A stretch of DNA of 64,000 nt from Oryzomonas sp. (GTDB taxonomy: Bacteria > Desulfobacterota > Desulfuromonadia > Geobacterales > Pseudopelobacteraceae): contig JARLHN010000016.1 of NCBI GenBank assembly GCA_031292255.1, positions 124,001 through 188,000 of the forward strand, written 5' to 3'. Under the pieces are notes generated by a model. The model was not told the origin of the DNA. It did no database searches and saw nothing but the letters and a program-made list of their open reading frames with translations. The position numbers and the translations under genes were made by a program. How positions within the stretch are numbered: position 1 is the first letter of the stretch; each line of letters begins with the position of its first letter. Below are positions 45,635-54,667 of the stretch, in pieces.

Positions 45635-46921
45635 ATGGCACAAACAGAATCGAACAAAGGTTGGATAGTCACTCTGTCTGGGACAGGCATCAACCTTGCC
45701 CTGGGCATCCTCTATGCTTGGAGTATCTTCAAGGCAGCGATTGAAAGCTCCATCAAGAAGGGCGGACCCGATGCATTCGCCTGGGAGAAGGCAGCGGTCA
45801 ACGACCCCTACGCATTGGCGTGCCTCATGTTTGCCTTTGCCATGATCATTGCCGGCAAGCTGCAGGACAAGATCGGCCCCAGGTACACGGCCATGATGGG
45901 CGGCGTACTGGTGGGGGCCGGATTTCTCTTGTGCTCTCAAACCAATAGTTATGGCTTATGGATTCTCGGATTCGGTGTGCTGTTCGGTATGGGAATGGGC
46001 TTCGGCTATTCCTCGGCCACTCCTCCGGCACTCAAGTGGTTCCCTCCCGCAAAGACCGGGATGATTGCGGGTATAGTCGTTGCGGGTTTTGGCCTTGCCC
46101 CGATTTATATCGCCCCCTTGGGCAGCTATCTTCTCACCAACTTTGGCATACAGAAGTCGATGCTTTATTTAGGGATCGGCTTTACGGTGGTAGTGTGCGG
46201 TCTTTGCAATTTACTCCAGAACCCTCCCCAAGGGTATGTCCCTGGGGGTGCCCCGACGGCAGGCGGCTCGATCGTTAAAAAGCCGGCAGCTGTCGATATG
46301 TCACCTTCGCAATTGCTGTCCACCTTCGAGTTTTATATTCTTTGGTTGATATTTTTCATCGGTTCCGGTGCCGGCCTCATGGTGATCGGCAGCATCGCTG
46401 GCATGGCTAAAAAGAGCATGGGCTCGAATGCTTTCATCGCCGTGGCGGTCATGGCTATCGGAAATGCCGGCGGGCGTATTGTGGCGGGTCTGCTTTCCGA
46501 TAAGATCGGCAGACGTTATACCCTTTTATTGGTGCTCCTTTTCCAGGCGACTCTGATGATTGCCGCGATCTTTATCACCGGAGGCCAGGCCAATCCGGTT
46601 CTGCTGGTTCTGCTTGCTTCCTTCATCGGTTTCAATTACGGCGCAAACCTCTGTCTTTTCCCCTCATATGCCAAGGATCTCTGGGGCCTGAAAAACTTTG
46701 GCATTAACTACGGTTGCCTCTTTACCGCCTGGGGAGTTGGGGGTCTTGTACTGGTCCGTATAGCCGAGATGCTCAAAGCCGCATCGGGTGATTTCAACAG
46801 CTCCTTCTATGCAGCCTGCGGTATGCTCGTATTTGCTGCACTGCTTACATTCGCCCTGAAGGATCGCAAAGAGCTCAGCATGGCTGTAGCTCCTCAATTT
46901 GCTCCGTCCAGCAATGAATAG
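45635..46921 (+). CDS. MFS transporter, oxalate/formate antiporter (OFA) family
   Basis: The 428-residue protein has twelve hydrophobic helices and OFA features: GINLALGILYAWSIFKAAI, GMGFGYSSATPPALKWFPP, GGRIVAGLLSDKIGRRY and NYGANLCLFPSYAKDLWG. The family carries small mono- and dicarboxylates (oxalate, formate, acetate, pyruvate). Between a satP relic and an intact satP, a role in acetate or related carboxylate uptake is likely, which fits an acetate-oxidising lifestyle. The ribosome site AGGAGG lies eight bases before the ATG. Confidence 0.9.
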   Translation: MAQTESNKGWIVTLSGTGINLALGILYAWSIFKAAIESSIKKGGPDAFAWEKAAVNDPYALACLMFAFAMIIAGKLQDKIGPRYTAMMGGVLVGAGFLLCSQTNSYGLWILGFGVLFGMGMGFGYSSATPPALKWFPPAKTGMIAGIVVAGFGLAPIYIAPLGSYLLTNFGIQKSMLYLGIGFTVVVCGLCNLLQNPPQGYVPGGAPTAGGSIVKKPAAVDMSPSQLLSTFEFYILWLIFFIGSGAGLMVIGSIAGMAKKSMGSNAFIAVAVMAIGNAGGRIVAGLLSDKIGRRYTLLLVLLFQATLMIAAIFITGGQANPVLLVLLASFIGFNYGANLCLFPSYAKDLWGLKNFGINYGCLFTAWGVGGLVLVRIAEMLKAASGDFNSSFYAACGMLVFAALLTFALKDRKELSMAVAPQFAPSSNE

Positions 46922-46966
46922 GCAACAGCTTCTTCGTAATAACTATAGCGTTAATGTCCTATAGGT

Positions 46967-47120
46967 AAAACCCCCTCTCTGGAGGGGTACCTCCAACGTT
47001 CGACAGTTTTGAAAGTAGGCATCGATGTCGCCGTTTCCGGTTTTGATTTTGACGCAATCGATTGCGAAGAGGCCCCTTCGAGGTGCCGACAATTTTAATG
47101 CCCCCGGCTCTGCCGGGGGC
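46967..47120. repeat. Duplicated non-coding block, copy 2 (upstream of satP)
   Basis: It corresponds to 44664-44805 and ends in a GCCCCCGGC/GCCGGGGGC hairpin (47100-47120) that lacks a T-run. The rest of the 46922-47269 gap shows no gene; AAAAGGAGA just before 47270 is the ribosome site of satP. Confidence 0.55.
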
Positions 47121-47269
47121 TACTTACTGTAAAAAACATTCAGCATTCCGGATGTTTCCACAGCCCTTGATATTGAGATGTAAAACCATATACTTCTGAT
47201 AAGACCGATTTATCGAGATTCTGAAAAAATGGTTGCCTTTGACAACCTAATTTAACAAAAGGAGACAAT

Positions 47270-47851
47270 ATGAGTGATTTAAAGCTTGGAAACCCTGCTG
47301 TAGTTGGTCTTGCCGGATTTGGAATGACAACGTTCGTCCTACAGTGCCACAATCTCGGGTGGTGTGGTATTGCCCCCGTACTCTGGCTTGGCCTCTGCTT
47401 TGGAGGTACCGCTCAGCTGATTGCTGGTCTTATGGAGTTTAAAACCGGCAACAATTTTGGCTTTTGTGCTTTTACAGGATATGGTGCGTTCTGGATATCG
47501 CTTTGCCTTATGATAATCTTCGGTAAGAATGCGGACCTCGTAAAATCGTATCCAACGCTTGGCTTTAGTGCTAATGACCTTGGTTTCTTCCTTGTTGCCT
47601 GGACAATCTTTACTTTTATACTTTTCATTGCTTCAATGAAGCATCATACAGCCTTGGCAATTATTTTTCTAACTCTACTCATCGGTTTTATCGGTCTGGA
47701 TGCCAAGGAGTTCACCGAAAGCGCAGCCGCGGGAACCTTTGCTGCTTATGATTTATTGGTCTGCGCATTCTCTGCTTTATATCTTATGATGGTTACCGTG
47801 TTTGCCGAGTCGGGCATTAAGCTCCCGGTTGGCGCGCCGTGGATCAAGTAG
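47270..47851 (+). CDS. satP: Acetate uptake transporter, GPR1/FUN34/SatP family
   Basis: The 193-residue protein has six hydrophobic helices and the family signature NPAVVGLAGFGMTTF (usual form NPAPLGLMGFGMTT) near the N-terminus. SatP proteins take up acetate and succinate. The C-terminus PVGAPWIK matches the relic at 45253-45509. A strong ribosome site (AAAGGAGA) and a bidirectional terminator frame it. Together with the MFS gene it suggests a carboxylate-uptake block inserted in the tol-pal cluster. Confidence 0.94.
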   Translation: MSDLKLGNPAVVGLAGFGMTTFVLQCHNLGWCGIAPVLWLGLCFGGTAQLIAGLMEFKTGNNFGFCAFTGYGAFWISLCLMIIFGKNADLVKSYPTLGFSANDLGFFLVAWTIFTFILFIASMKHHTALAIIFLTLLIGFIGLDAKEFTESAAAGTFAAYDLLVCAFSALYLMMVTVFAESGIKLPVGAPWIK

Positions 47852-47892
47852 TCTTGTATTGAGTCCAAATAGCTCTATCTGTTAACGATATT

Positions 47893-47928
47893 AAAAAAGG
47901 GGTTGCGTTCAAACGCAGCCCCTTTTTT
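47893..47928. terminator. Bidirectional terminator between satP and tolB
   Basis: AAAAAAGGGG(T)TGCGTT and ACGCAGCCCCTTTTTT form a stem with A- and T-runs on either side, so it can end transcripts from satP (plus) and tolB (minus). Confidence 0.92.
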
Positions 47929-47976
47929 AATGGCTCCCTCGATTCGGCCTTATAATGTCGGGTGTCTTTCTTGTTT

Positions 47977-49263
47977 TTATCGTGCCCCCCAGGCTGGCTG
48001 GGTAGCGTTCCCTTTTCCCTGGCTGACCCTGACCTGGTCGCTGCCGTCGGCCCGCATGACATAAATCGCGGCAGGGCCGCCCCTTTTCGAGCTGAACGCG
48101 ATGAAACGCCCATCCGGCGACCAGGCGGGGTTTTCGTTGCTTCCCGTGGTAGTCAGTTGAGTATCGCCGCTGCCGTCGGCATTGATGACAAAGATATGGA
48201 AAGCCCCTCCCTGCATGCGGGCATAGGCGATCCTGTCCCCCTTGGGAGACCAGCGGGGGTTCACGTTGTACGCCCCGGCCGTGGTCAACCGGCGCACATT
48301 GCCGCCATTGGCATCCATCACGAAGATCTGCGGCTTGCCCAGCCGGTCGGACACAAAGGCGATATGGCTGCCGTCCGGCGACCAGACAGGGGAGACCTCG
48401 ATAGCCGGATTGACTGTCAGGCGCTGCGGGTTGCTGCCGTCCCTGGCAATGGTGTAGATCTCCGCGTTGCCGTCCTTGCTGAGGGATAAAGCGATCTTTG
48501 TGCCGTCCGGCGACCAGGCGCCGGTGATGTTGAGTCCTTTGCGCCGGGACAGCGGGATCTCCACCGTACTGGAAAGGGCGCGTTTGTACAAATCGGGATT
48601 GCCGCGTTTGTACGAGGTAAATATGATCTCGCGGCCATCGGGCGAAAAGTCCGGATTCAGGTTGATGGAGCCGTTTCTGGTCAGCGGCAGCAGGTTGTGG
48701 CCGTCCCAATCCATGATGGCCACCTCTTTATTGACGTACTGGGTTGTGATAAAGGCGATATGGGTTGTAAAGGGACCTCGTTCGCCGGTCATCTGCAGCA
48801 GGATCTCATCACAGAAGGAATGGGCGAACCGGCGCAGGTCCTTGATCTTTCCCAGGTAGCGCTTGGCGGTCATCAGCTTGTTGTTGAGGACATCGTACAG
48901 ACGAAACTCCACCGTGAGGTCGTCGCCGCTGATGCTGTATTCGCCGCGCACCAGCAGGTCGTTTCCCGCCGCAAGCCATGGGGCGAAATCGGTCGCCCCG
49001 AACATGAGTCCGCCGACAAGCGGCAGCGGCTCCTTGATGTCGGCATTGACGATCCCCGACATGTTCACATCAAAGGCAATCACGCCGGCCATCTCCTTGG
49101 CGGCGTTGGCATTCGGTGCGGCGTTGTTTTGCGCATGGGGAATTTCGACAGCCAGCTTGAGTTGGCGTTTGCCGGATGCAGTCACATCGATATAACCGGA
49201 CTGGTCGGAAAGTGCGATGCTCGATAGGACAACAATCAGCATCAGGCTCAAAAGGATTTTCAT
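47977..49263 (-). CDS. tolB: Tol-Pal system beta-propeller protein TolB
   Basis: The 428-residue periplasmic protein has a signal peptide (MKILLSLMLIVVLSSIALS), an N-terminal alpha/beta domain (IPLVGGLMFG-like, DLLVRGEYSI) and a six-bladed propeller seen as repeated SPDGxxIAF units (FSPDGREIIFTSY, WSPDGTKIALSLS, WSPDGSHIAFVSD, WSPKGDRIAYA, WSPDGRFIAFSS). TolB binds Pal and is released by TolA. The ATG at 49263 has GAGG five bases upstream; the frame extends further but would run into tolA. It follows tolA by ten bases. Confidence 0.96.
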   Translation of the reverse strand: MKILLSLMLIVVLSSIALSDQSGYIDVTASGKRQLKLAVEIPHAQNNAAPNANAAKEMAGVIAFDVNMSGIVNADIKEPLPLVGGLMFGATDFAPWLAAGNDLLVRGEYSISGDDLTVEFRLYDVLNNKLMTAKRYLGKIKDLRRFAHSFCDEILLQMTGERGPFTTHIAFITTQYVNKEVAIMDWDGHNLLPLTRNGSINLNPDFSPDGREIIFTSYKRGNPDLYKRALSSTVEIPLSRRKGLNITGAWSPDGTKIALSLSKDGNAEIYTIARDGSNPQRLTVNPAIEVSPVWSPDGSHIAFVSDRLGKPQIFVMDANGGNVRRLTTAGAYNVNPRWSPKGDRIAYARMQGGAFHIFVINADGSGDTQLTTTGSNENPAWSPDGRFIAFSSKRGGPAAIYVMRADGSDQVRVSQGKGNATQPAWGAR

Positions 49264-49273
49264 AGGGACCTCG

Positions 49274-50038
49274 TTACGGCTTGCTGCGGGAAACTTCTTT
49301 GGGTCTGAATCTGAATTTACCCTCGAACACCTTGTGGCTCGGCGGCGGAACCAACTTGTCGCCGGCCATCTCGATCGCCCTTTGCACCGCCAGTTCAAAT
49401 CTTTTGTCGCCGGTGCTTTGCTCTATCTTTTGACGAATCACCTTGCCGTCAGTACCTATATAAAGGTGGACATAGACCATCGGGTTGTTGCTGTCATAGT
49501 CATTGGTTTGATTGAGGGCGTCTTTCAGGCGCGACTGAATGTAGGAGGTGTAGTCGCTTCCGGCTTCACTGCCACGGCCGGCCGGCATCCCGGCCTTGCC
49601 GCTGCCGGTCGTCCTGAGCCTTTTGCGCAGCTGCTCCAGGGCAGCTTCCTCTTGCTGGGACGCGGCCTTGTTCTCCAGCTTCGCCATCCTTTCGGCAAAG
49701 GCGGCATCGCTGGAGGTCTCACTTTTTTCGTCTTTTTCGGTCGTTGCGGCACGCCCCTTGGCGTTGGGTCGTTGGGGGGACGGCATGCTGAGGGTAGATT
49801 CGGGCGCCGGCGGCGGAGGGGCTTCGGCATTATCCCCCTTCTGGGTCGGACTGCCGGCCCGGGGGTTGGCTACGGGCAGATTGACCACATCGACGTAATA
49901 GGTCTCCTGGACGGCCATGGTTGGCGGGAAGAGTTGCCCCCACCACAACAGCAACAAAAAAACCGCCAGATGGATGACGGTGGAAATGATGAAGCTGACA
50001 CCCATACCGGTGTCATGTGTGTCCTGCCTTGCTTTCAT
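49274..50038 (-). CDS. tolA: TolA-like TonB C-terminal domain protein
   Basis: The 254-residue protein has one N-terminal membrane helix (SFIISTVIHLAVFLLLLWW), then a Pro/Ala/Glu-rich and partly coiled-coil periplasmic segment, and a C-terminal TonB/TolA domain (VYVHLYIGTDGKVIRQKIEQSTGDKRFELAVQ, broken by loops). It transmits force from TolQR to TolB/Pal. It is shorter than E. coli TolA (421). The stop is two bases from the tolR stop side, in tight operon order tolQ-tolR-tolA-tolB. Confidence 0.92.
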   Translation of the reverse strand: MKARQDTHDTGMGVSFIISTVIHLAVFLLLLWWGQLFPPTMAVQETYYVDVVNLPVANPRAGSPTQKGDNAEAPPPPAPESTLSMPSPQRPNAKGRAATTEKDEKSETSSDAAFAERMAKLENKAASQQEEAALEQLRKRLRTTGSGKAGMPAGRGSEAGSDYTSYIQSRLKDALNQTNDYDSNNPMVYVHLYIGTDGKVIRQKIEQSTGDKRFELAVQRAIEMAGDKLVPPPSHKVFEGKFRFRPKEVSRSKP

Positions 50039-50039
50039 C

Positions 50040-50453
50040 TTATTTTGGAGCCGGCTCCGTCACCATGCCGAGCCGCTCGATCCCGGCACCCTTGATGTCG
50101 GCCATGATCTTGACGACCTCGCCGTAGGGGACGTTCGCGTCAGCCTTGAGGAAAACCTCTTTCTTGGTCCGCGAAGCGAACATGTCGGCCAGCTTGGAGC
50201 GCAGATCGCCCGCCGGGGTTTCCTCCTTGTTGATGAAGACCTTGTTGTTCTTGTCCACGGTGACCACGACCGTTTCCTCCGCCGGATTCATGGCCTTGGT
50301 GTCGGCCTTGGGGAGGTTTACCTGGACCCCCTGCTGCATCATCGGCGCGGTCACCATGAAGATGACCAGAAGCACCAGCATGACGTCAACCAGCGGGGTG
50401 ACGTTGATCTCCGACATCGTGCCCCTGTCGTCGTTATGTCCGCCCATTGCCAT
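50040..50453 (-). CDS. tolR: Biopolymer transport protein TolR (ExbD family)
   Basis: The 137-residue inner-membrane protein has one helix with the ExbD signature SEINVTPLVDVMLVLLVIFMV, including the Asp that takes part in proton flow (second Asp of the stretch), followed by a periplasmic domain (VNLPKADTKAM, VFLKADANVPYGEVVKIM). It forms the motor with TolQ. Its start follows the tolQ stop by three bases. Confidence 0.95.
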   Translation of the reverse strand: MAMGGHNDDRGTMSEINVTPLVDVMLVLLVIFMVTAPMMQQGVQVNLPKADTKAMNPAEETVVVTVDKNNKVFINKEETPAGDLRSKLADMFASRTKKEVFLKADANVPYGEVVKIMADIKGAGIERLGMVTEPAPK

Positions 50454-50456
50454 CGG

Positions 50457-51128
50457 TTATTTCCCTGCGACGTTTCGTTGGACGATATTGAGAAACTCGG
50501 TTGAAAAGCTGTCCATATCCTTGATCAGTACCCGGATCTTGTGCTGGAAATGATTGTAGGCCATGACGGCCGGAATGGCGGCCACCAGGCCAATGGCGGT
50601 GGCGATCAGCGCCTCCGCGATGCCGGGGGCTACCACGGACAGCGAAGCGGAGCCGGTTTTGCCGATCCCCTCAAAGGCGGTCATGATGCCCCAGACCGTC
50701 CCGAACAGCCCGATGAACGGCGAAGTGGAGCCGGTGGTCGCCAGGAAGGTGGTATATTTTTCGAGACGGGTGATCTCGGAATTGGTTGCACGGCGCAAGG
50801 CGCGGGATACGTTTTCAATACCGCCCAGGTCGGTGCTGAGGATGCTGGTGTCGGCCTTGCCGCTCCCTTCGACGAACTTGCCCAACTCGCCGTAGCCCTC
50901 GTTGAACAGCACCGTCAACGGCGAACCGGTAAAACGGTCCACCTGAGAGGCTATTGCGTCAAAGCGTTTGGATTTCCAGAAGAAATCCATAAAACGTTCC
51001 GAATCGCTGTTGGCTTTATAGATCTGGAAAAACTTGAACATGATGATGGTCCACGATAGGACCGAAAACCCGATGAGAATAAGCAGGACAATCCTGACAA
51101 CAATACCGGTGCCGATCAAAAAGCCCAC
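50457..51128 (-). CDS. tolQ: TolQ motor protein (MotA/TolQ/ExbB family)
   Basis: The 223-residue protein has three membrane helices. The last two contain TTGSTSPFIGLFGTVWGIM and APGIAEALIATAIGLVAAIPAVMAYN, the family core that forms the proton channel with TolR. A GTG at 51128 is the likely start because CGGAGG lies eight bases upstream; a GTG at 51137 overlaps that site. It is the first gene of tolQRAB. Confidence 0.95.
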   Translation of the reverse strand: MGFLIGTGIVVRIVLLILIGFSVLSWTIIMFKFFQIYKANSDSERFMDFFWKSKRFDAIASQVDRFTGSPLTVLFNEGYGELGKFVEGSGKADTSILSTDLGGIENVSRALRRATNSEITRLEKYTTFLATTGSTSPFIGLFGTVWGIMTAFEGIGKTGSASLSVVAPGIAEALIATAIGLVAAIPAVMAYNHFQHKIRVLIKDMDSFSTEFLNIVQRNVAGK

Positions 51129-51245
51129 GGGGAGCACCTCCGAGAAATGTCTTCAATTAAAAATTAGCCCGATCAATGAGCCAAGTCAAGTCCAAATCAA
51201 CAATAGATATGAATCCGTGAGGTCTTCACCGCATCAGGAATATAT

Positions 51246-52031
51246 TCAGCAACATACGTTGATCCGCTCTATACTGAGCGCCTTGCCGCTCTGTGCGTCA
51301 ATCCCGACCAGCACACCGTTGAGACGGATATCCTTTTTGGGTATTTCAAATTTTGCCGGCAGTTGGGTGAGGAACTTGTTGATAGCCTCTTCCTTGCCGA
51401 TACCGATCACGGAATCGAAGCTCCCGGTCATGCCGGCATCGGTCAGGAAGGCTGTTCCCTGAGGCAGGATACGTTCGTCGGCAGTCTGCACATGGGTGTG
51501 GGTGCCGATAACGGCGCTGACCCGGCCGTCGAGATACCACCCCAGGGCTGATTTCTCCGAGGTGGCCTCGGCATGGAAATCCACGAAGATGAGCGGCGTT
51601 TCCCTTCTCAGCAGCTCAATCTCGCGATCTGCGGTGCGGAAGGGGCACTCCAGGTTTTTCATGTAGACCCGCCCCTCCAGGTTGAGCACCCCGACCTTGA
51701 CGCCGCCCGGGGTCGTGACAACGACGCTGCCGATGCCGGGCACCCCCTCGGCATAGTTGGCGGGACGGAGGATGCGCCGGTCCGCCAGCACGAGCGGGAC
51801 CTGTTCCTTCTTGTCCCAGATGTGATTCCCGCTGGTCAGGCAATGCACACCAGTGTCAAACAACTCCTTGGCCGTCTCGGAGGTCAGACCGAAACCGCCG
51901 GCAGCGTTTTCGCCGTTGGCGATGATCAGGTCCACCGCATGCCGGTCCACGAGACGGTGCAGTTGCCGGGAAAGGGCCTGGCGCCCCGGCCTGCCGATGA
52001 TGTCGCCGATGAAAAGGATTGTGATGTTCAT
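51246..52031 (-). CDS. ymdB: YmdB-family metallophosphoesterase
   Basis: The 261-residue protein belongs to the TIGR00282 family, with metal-binding motifs FIGDIIGRPGR, NGENAAGG, TSGNHIWDK, VDFHAEATSEK and GTHTHVQTAD. In Bacillus, YmdB is a cyclic-nucleotide phosphodiesterase affecting biofilm and sporulation, and it is typically encoded right after rny, as here. The link suggests co-regulation with RNA decay. Length is standard (about 265). Confidence 0.94.
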   Translation of the reverse strand: MNITILFIGDIIGRPGRQALSRQLHRLVDRHAVDLIIANGENAAGGFGLTSETAKELFDTGVHCLTSGNHIWDKKEQVPLVLADRRILRPANYAEGVPGIGSVVVTTPGGVKVGVLNLEGRVYMKNLECPFRTADREIELLRRETPLIFVDFHAEATSEKSALGWYLDGRVSAVIGTHTHVQTADERILPQGTAFLTDAGMTGSFDSVIGIGKEEAINKFLTQLPAKFEIPKKDIRLNGVLVGIDAQSGKALSIERINVCC

Positions 52032-52045
52032 TGAATGCTTTCTTT

Positions 52046-52074
52046 ATGCCCCCTCCCGTTCGGGGAGGGGGCAT
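52046..52074. other. Perfect 12-bp hairpin between rny and ymdB
   Basis: ATGCCCCCTCCC (52046-52057) and GGGAGGGGGCAT (52063-52074) face each other around GTTCG. No T-run follows on either strand, so it is not a canonical terminator; it could stabilise or delimit mRNA processing between the two genes. Confidence 0.7.
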
Positions 52075-52109
52075 GGGGGTATAACGAGGGGAGGGAACGC
52101 GGCAAAGGA

Positions 52110-53675
52110 TCAGCGGGCGAACTCGACCGCTCGCGTCTCACGGATCACATTCACCTTGATCTGGCCGGGATAGGTCATCTCTGCCTCGATCTTTTTGGCA
52201 ATGTCGCGGGCCATGACCAGCGATTGCTCGTCACTGACCTGCTCGCTGGACACCATCACGCGAATCTCCCGCCCGGCCTGGATGGCGAACGAGGAGCTTA
52301 CGCCGTTGAAGGAGGTGGCAATGCGTTCCAAGTCTTCCAGGCGCTTGACATAGGTTTCCATCATTTCGCGCCGGGCCCCGGGCCGGGCTCCGGAGAGGGC
52401 GTCGGCCGCCTGGACCAGGACCGCCAGCACGGTGGCGGGTTTTTCGTCCTCGTGGTGGGCCATGATGGCATGCACAATCTTCGGGGATTCACCGTATTTC
52501 CTGGCCAACTCGGCCCCGATCACGGCATGGGACCCCTCCACCTCGTGGTCTACCGCCTTGCCCAGGTCGTGCAACAGTCCGGCACGCTTGGCCTGCTTGA
52601 CGTTGATGCCCAGTTCGGCCGCCATGATGCCACACAAAAACGCCACTTCCAACGAATGCTGATATACGTTCTGGGTGTAGGAGGTCCGGTATTTGAGACG
52701 GCCGATCAGTTTAAGGATCTCGGGATGAATTCCGTGGACTCCCAGGTCAAAGGCCGCCTGCTCGCCGGCCTCTTTAATGGAAAGCTCGACCTCTTCGGTG
52801 GCCTTGGCCACCACCTCTTCGATGCGGCCGGGATGGATGCGGCCGTCGCCAATCAACTTCTCCAGGGAGAGGCGGGCCACCTCGCGGCGAACCGGGTTGA
52901 AGCCGGACAGTATGACCGCTTCGGGGGTATCGTCGATAATCAGGTCGATGCCGGTAGCCGCCTCCAGGGCGCGGATGTTGCGCCCCTCGCGCCCGATGAT
53001 GCGGCCCTTCATCTCGTCCGAAGGCAGCGGCACGACAGATACCGTCCGCTCCGCCACATATTCGCCCGCATAGCGCTGAATGGCCAGGGCCATGATCTCC
53101 TTGGCCTTCTTGTCGGCTGTCTCGCGGGCCTCCTCTTCGATGACCTTGATGAGCTTGGCCGCATCATGCTTGGCTTCGCTCTCCATGGCGTTCATCAACT
53201 CCTTTTTGGCCTCGCTGGCCGTCATGCCCGAAATCTGCTCAAGCTTGGCCATCTGGGTGCCAACAGCCTGTTTTAATTCGTCTTCACGCTGCGCCAGGGC
53301 CTGTTCCTTGGCGGAATGGACCTGCTCCTTTTTCAGGATATCCAACTCTTTCTGGTCAAAGAGAGCAACCTTCTTGTCAAGGTTCTCTTCCTTTTGCACA
53401 AGGCGTTTTTCGAGATTCTGGAGATCTTTCTTCTTCTCCCGCATCTCGACCTCATACTCCTCCTTGGCCTCGATGGCCGCGTTCTTGGATTTGAGCTCGG
53501 CCTCCTTGGTGATGGTCTCGGCCTCGCGCCGGGCATCCTCGATGACCTTGGTCGCCAGTTCCTCACCCTGCCTGACGATGGCGTCCGCATCCTTTTTACT
53601 GAACCTGCTACCGGCAAAATAGGCCCCGGCGGCAACCGCCAGGGTAATCACAACCATCCAGATACTCACTTCCAT
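52110..53675 (-). CDS. rny: Ribonuclease Y
   Basis: The 521-residue membrane-anchored endoribonuclease starts mRNA decay. It has an N-terminal helix ([17 protein letters not shown]), a long coiled coil (about 25-200, rich in Glu/Lys), a KH RNA-binding domain ([21 protein letters not shown]) and an HD domain ([33 protein letters not shown]). Length matches the family (about 520). The ATG has GAGGTTATCG upstream. Confidence 0.97.
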   Translation of the reverse strand: MEVSIWMVVITLAVAAGAYFAGSRFSKKDADAIVRQGEELATKVIEDARREAETITKEAELKSKNAAIEAKEEYEVEMREKKKDLQNLEKRLVQKEENLDKKVALFDQKELDILKKEQVHSAKEQALAQREDELKQAVGTQMAKLEQISGMTASEAKKELMNAMESEAKHDAAKLIKVIEEEARETADKKAKEIMALAIQRYAGEYVAERTVSVVPLPSDEMKGRIIGREGRNIRALEAATGIDLIIDDTPEAVILSGFNPVRREVARLSLEKLIGDGRIHPGRIEEVVAKATEEVELSIKEAGEQAAFDLGVHGIHPEILKLIGRLKYRTSYTQNVYQHSLEVAFLCGIMAAELGINVKQAKRAGLLHDLGKAVDHEVEGSHAVIGAELARKYGESPKIVHAIMAHHEDEKPATVLAVLVQAADALSGARPGARREMMETYVKRLEDLERIATSFNGVSSSFAIQAGREIRVMVSSEQVSDEQSLVMARDIAKKIEAEMTYPGQIKVNVIRETRAVEFAR

Positions 53676-53780
53676 ATCGATAACCTCCTCTATCAGGCCG
53701 CTGGTGCGCTACCGCGGGAGTTCCGGATCGTTTGTGCAGCGAATCCGTATCTCCCCGTTCCAATGTCAACAGCCTGTTTT

Positions 53781-54374
53781 TTAATCCGGGCCACCAGAAT
53801 GGCTCCGGTCACTTCCACAACGAACGATCCGCCGATCGCTGACGATGATCTCCATTCGTATATCGTGCCCTTCAGCGGGGATATCCCCCGCGATCAACTG
53901 AAAATCATGGCACAGGCCCACCAGGTGGGCCTTGCGGTCAGGATGCCGCAGAAAACGGTCGTAAAACCCCTTGCCGTAGCCGATGCGGTGCCCGCTCAGA
54001 TCGAAGGCTACACCCGGCACAACGATCAGATCAGCCTCATCGGCGTGGTGATCGATGCCGGTGTGGCAAGGCTCCAGAATGCCGAAACGCCCCTGTTCGA
54101 GGCTTGCCAGCCCCTCTACCTGGCGGAACACCATGTGCTCTCCGCATACGGCCGGGTAAAGCACCCGCTTGCCGGACTTGAAGGCGGACGCAACGATCTC
54201 GGCGGTATCGGCCTCGTTGCGGGCCGGGGCGTAGAGGGCAATACACCCCGCCTGGGCATATTCTTCGAGACTGATGAGATTTTGCTGGGCCAACAGGCTG
54301 GACCCACGCCATTCTTCCAGGCTGAGAGCCTGACGTTGGGCCAGCATCTGTTGCCGCAGTGATCGCTTGGGCAT
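53781..54374 (-). CDS. fau: 5-formyltetrahydrofolate cyclo-ligase
   Basis: The 197-residue enzyme converts 5-formyl-THF to methenyl-THF using ATP. It shows the family pattern: N-terminal KRSLRQQMLAQRQAL, middle LYAPARNEADT, and the conserved IVVPGVAFDLSGHRIGYGKGFYDRFL. The C-terminus (about 20 residues, charged) is longer than minimal homologues. The zapA - RNA - fau order upstream is the classic setting of 6S RNA. Confidence 0.93.
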   Translation of the reverse strand: MPKRSLRQQMLAQRQALSLEEWRGSSLLAQQNLISLEEYAQAGCIALYAPARNEADTAEIVASAFKSGKRVLYPAVCGEHMVFRQVEGLASLEQGRFGILEPCHTGIDHHADEADLIVVPGVAFDLSGHRIGYGKGFYDRFLRHPDRKAHLVGLCHDFQLIAGDIPAEGHDIRMEIIVSDRRIVRCGSDRSHSGGPD

Positions 54375-54449
54375 ATCACCTATTCCACGAAAAACCGTTC
54401 GGATGCAGACAAGTGAAGAGTGCCCGGAGGGATAGCGTCCCGGGAAGGT

Positions 54450-54618
54450 CGATCAGGGAGGGTGAAAGGGGAATGGCTCGTGAGTGCCGCAGAATTGGGT
54501 TGGGCGCCGTTTTTCTTCTCGGGAGCGATTCCTTCCTTTCGTCGTTGAATATATTCTGCGGGTGTCAGGTTATCAGCAGGCCGGAACCGAAGTCGCCACA
54601 CCTACCGGGACTGATTGT
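54450..54618 (-). ncRNA. ssrS: 6S RNA (candidate)
   Basis: The region lies between zapA and fau, where 6S RNA is encoded in many proteobacteria. Read on the minus strand it can fold as one long rod. ATCAG (complement of 54611-54615) pairs with CTGAT (complement of 54452-54456). Next GGTAGGTG faces CACCCTCC with two mismatches. Further in, TGA-CAC-CCGCAGAAT pairs with ATTCTGCGG-CAC-TCA across a symmetric 3x3 loop. The length (about 165-185 nt) and interrupted rod fit 6S, which binds RNA polymerase holoenzyme. I could not align it to a covariance model, so identity rests on position and fold. Confidence 0.62.
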
Positions 54619-54667
54619 GATGCTGATGCGAATATATGATCAAGTCTCCCTTACGAGACCTTGTACG

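Noticed and set aside
54380..54601. 73-codon minus-strand frame between zapA and fau
   Set aside because: It has no ribosome site and no recognisable sequence. The region is better explained as a structured RNA by fold and position.
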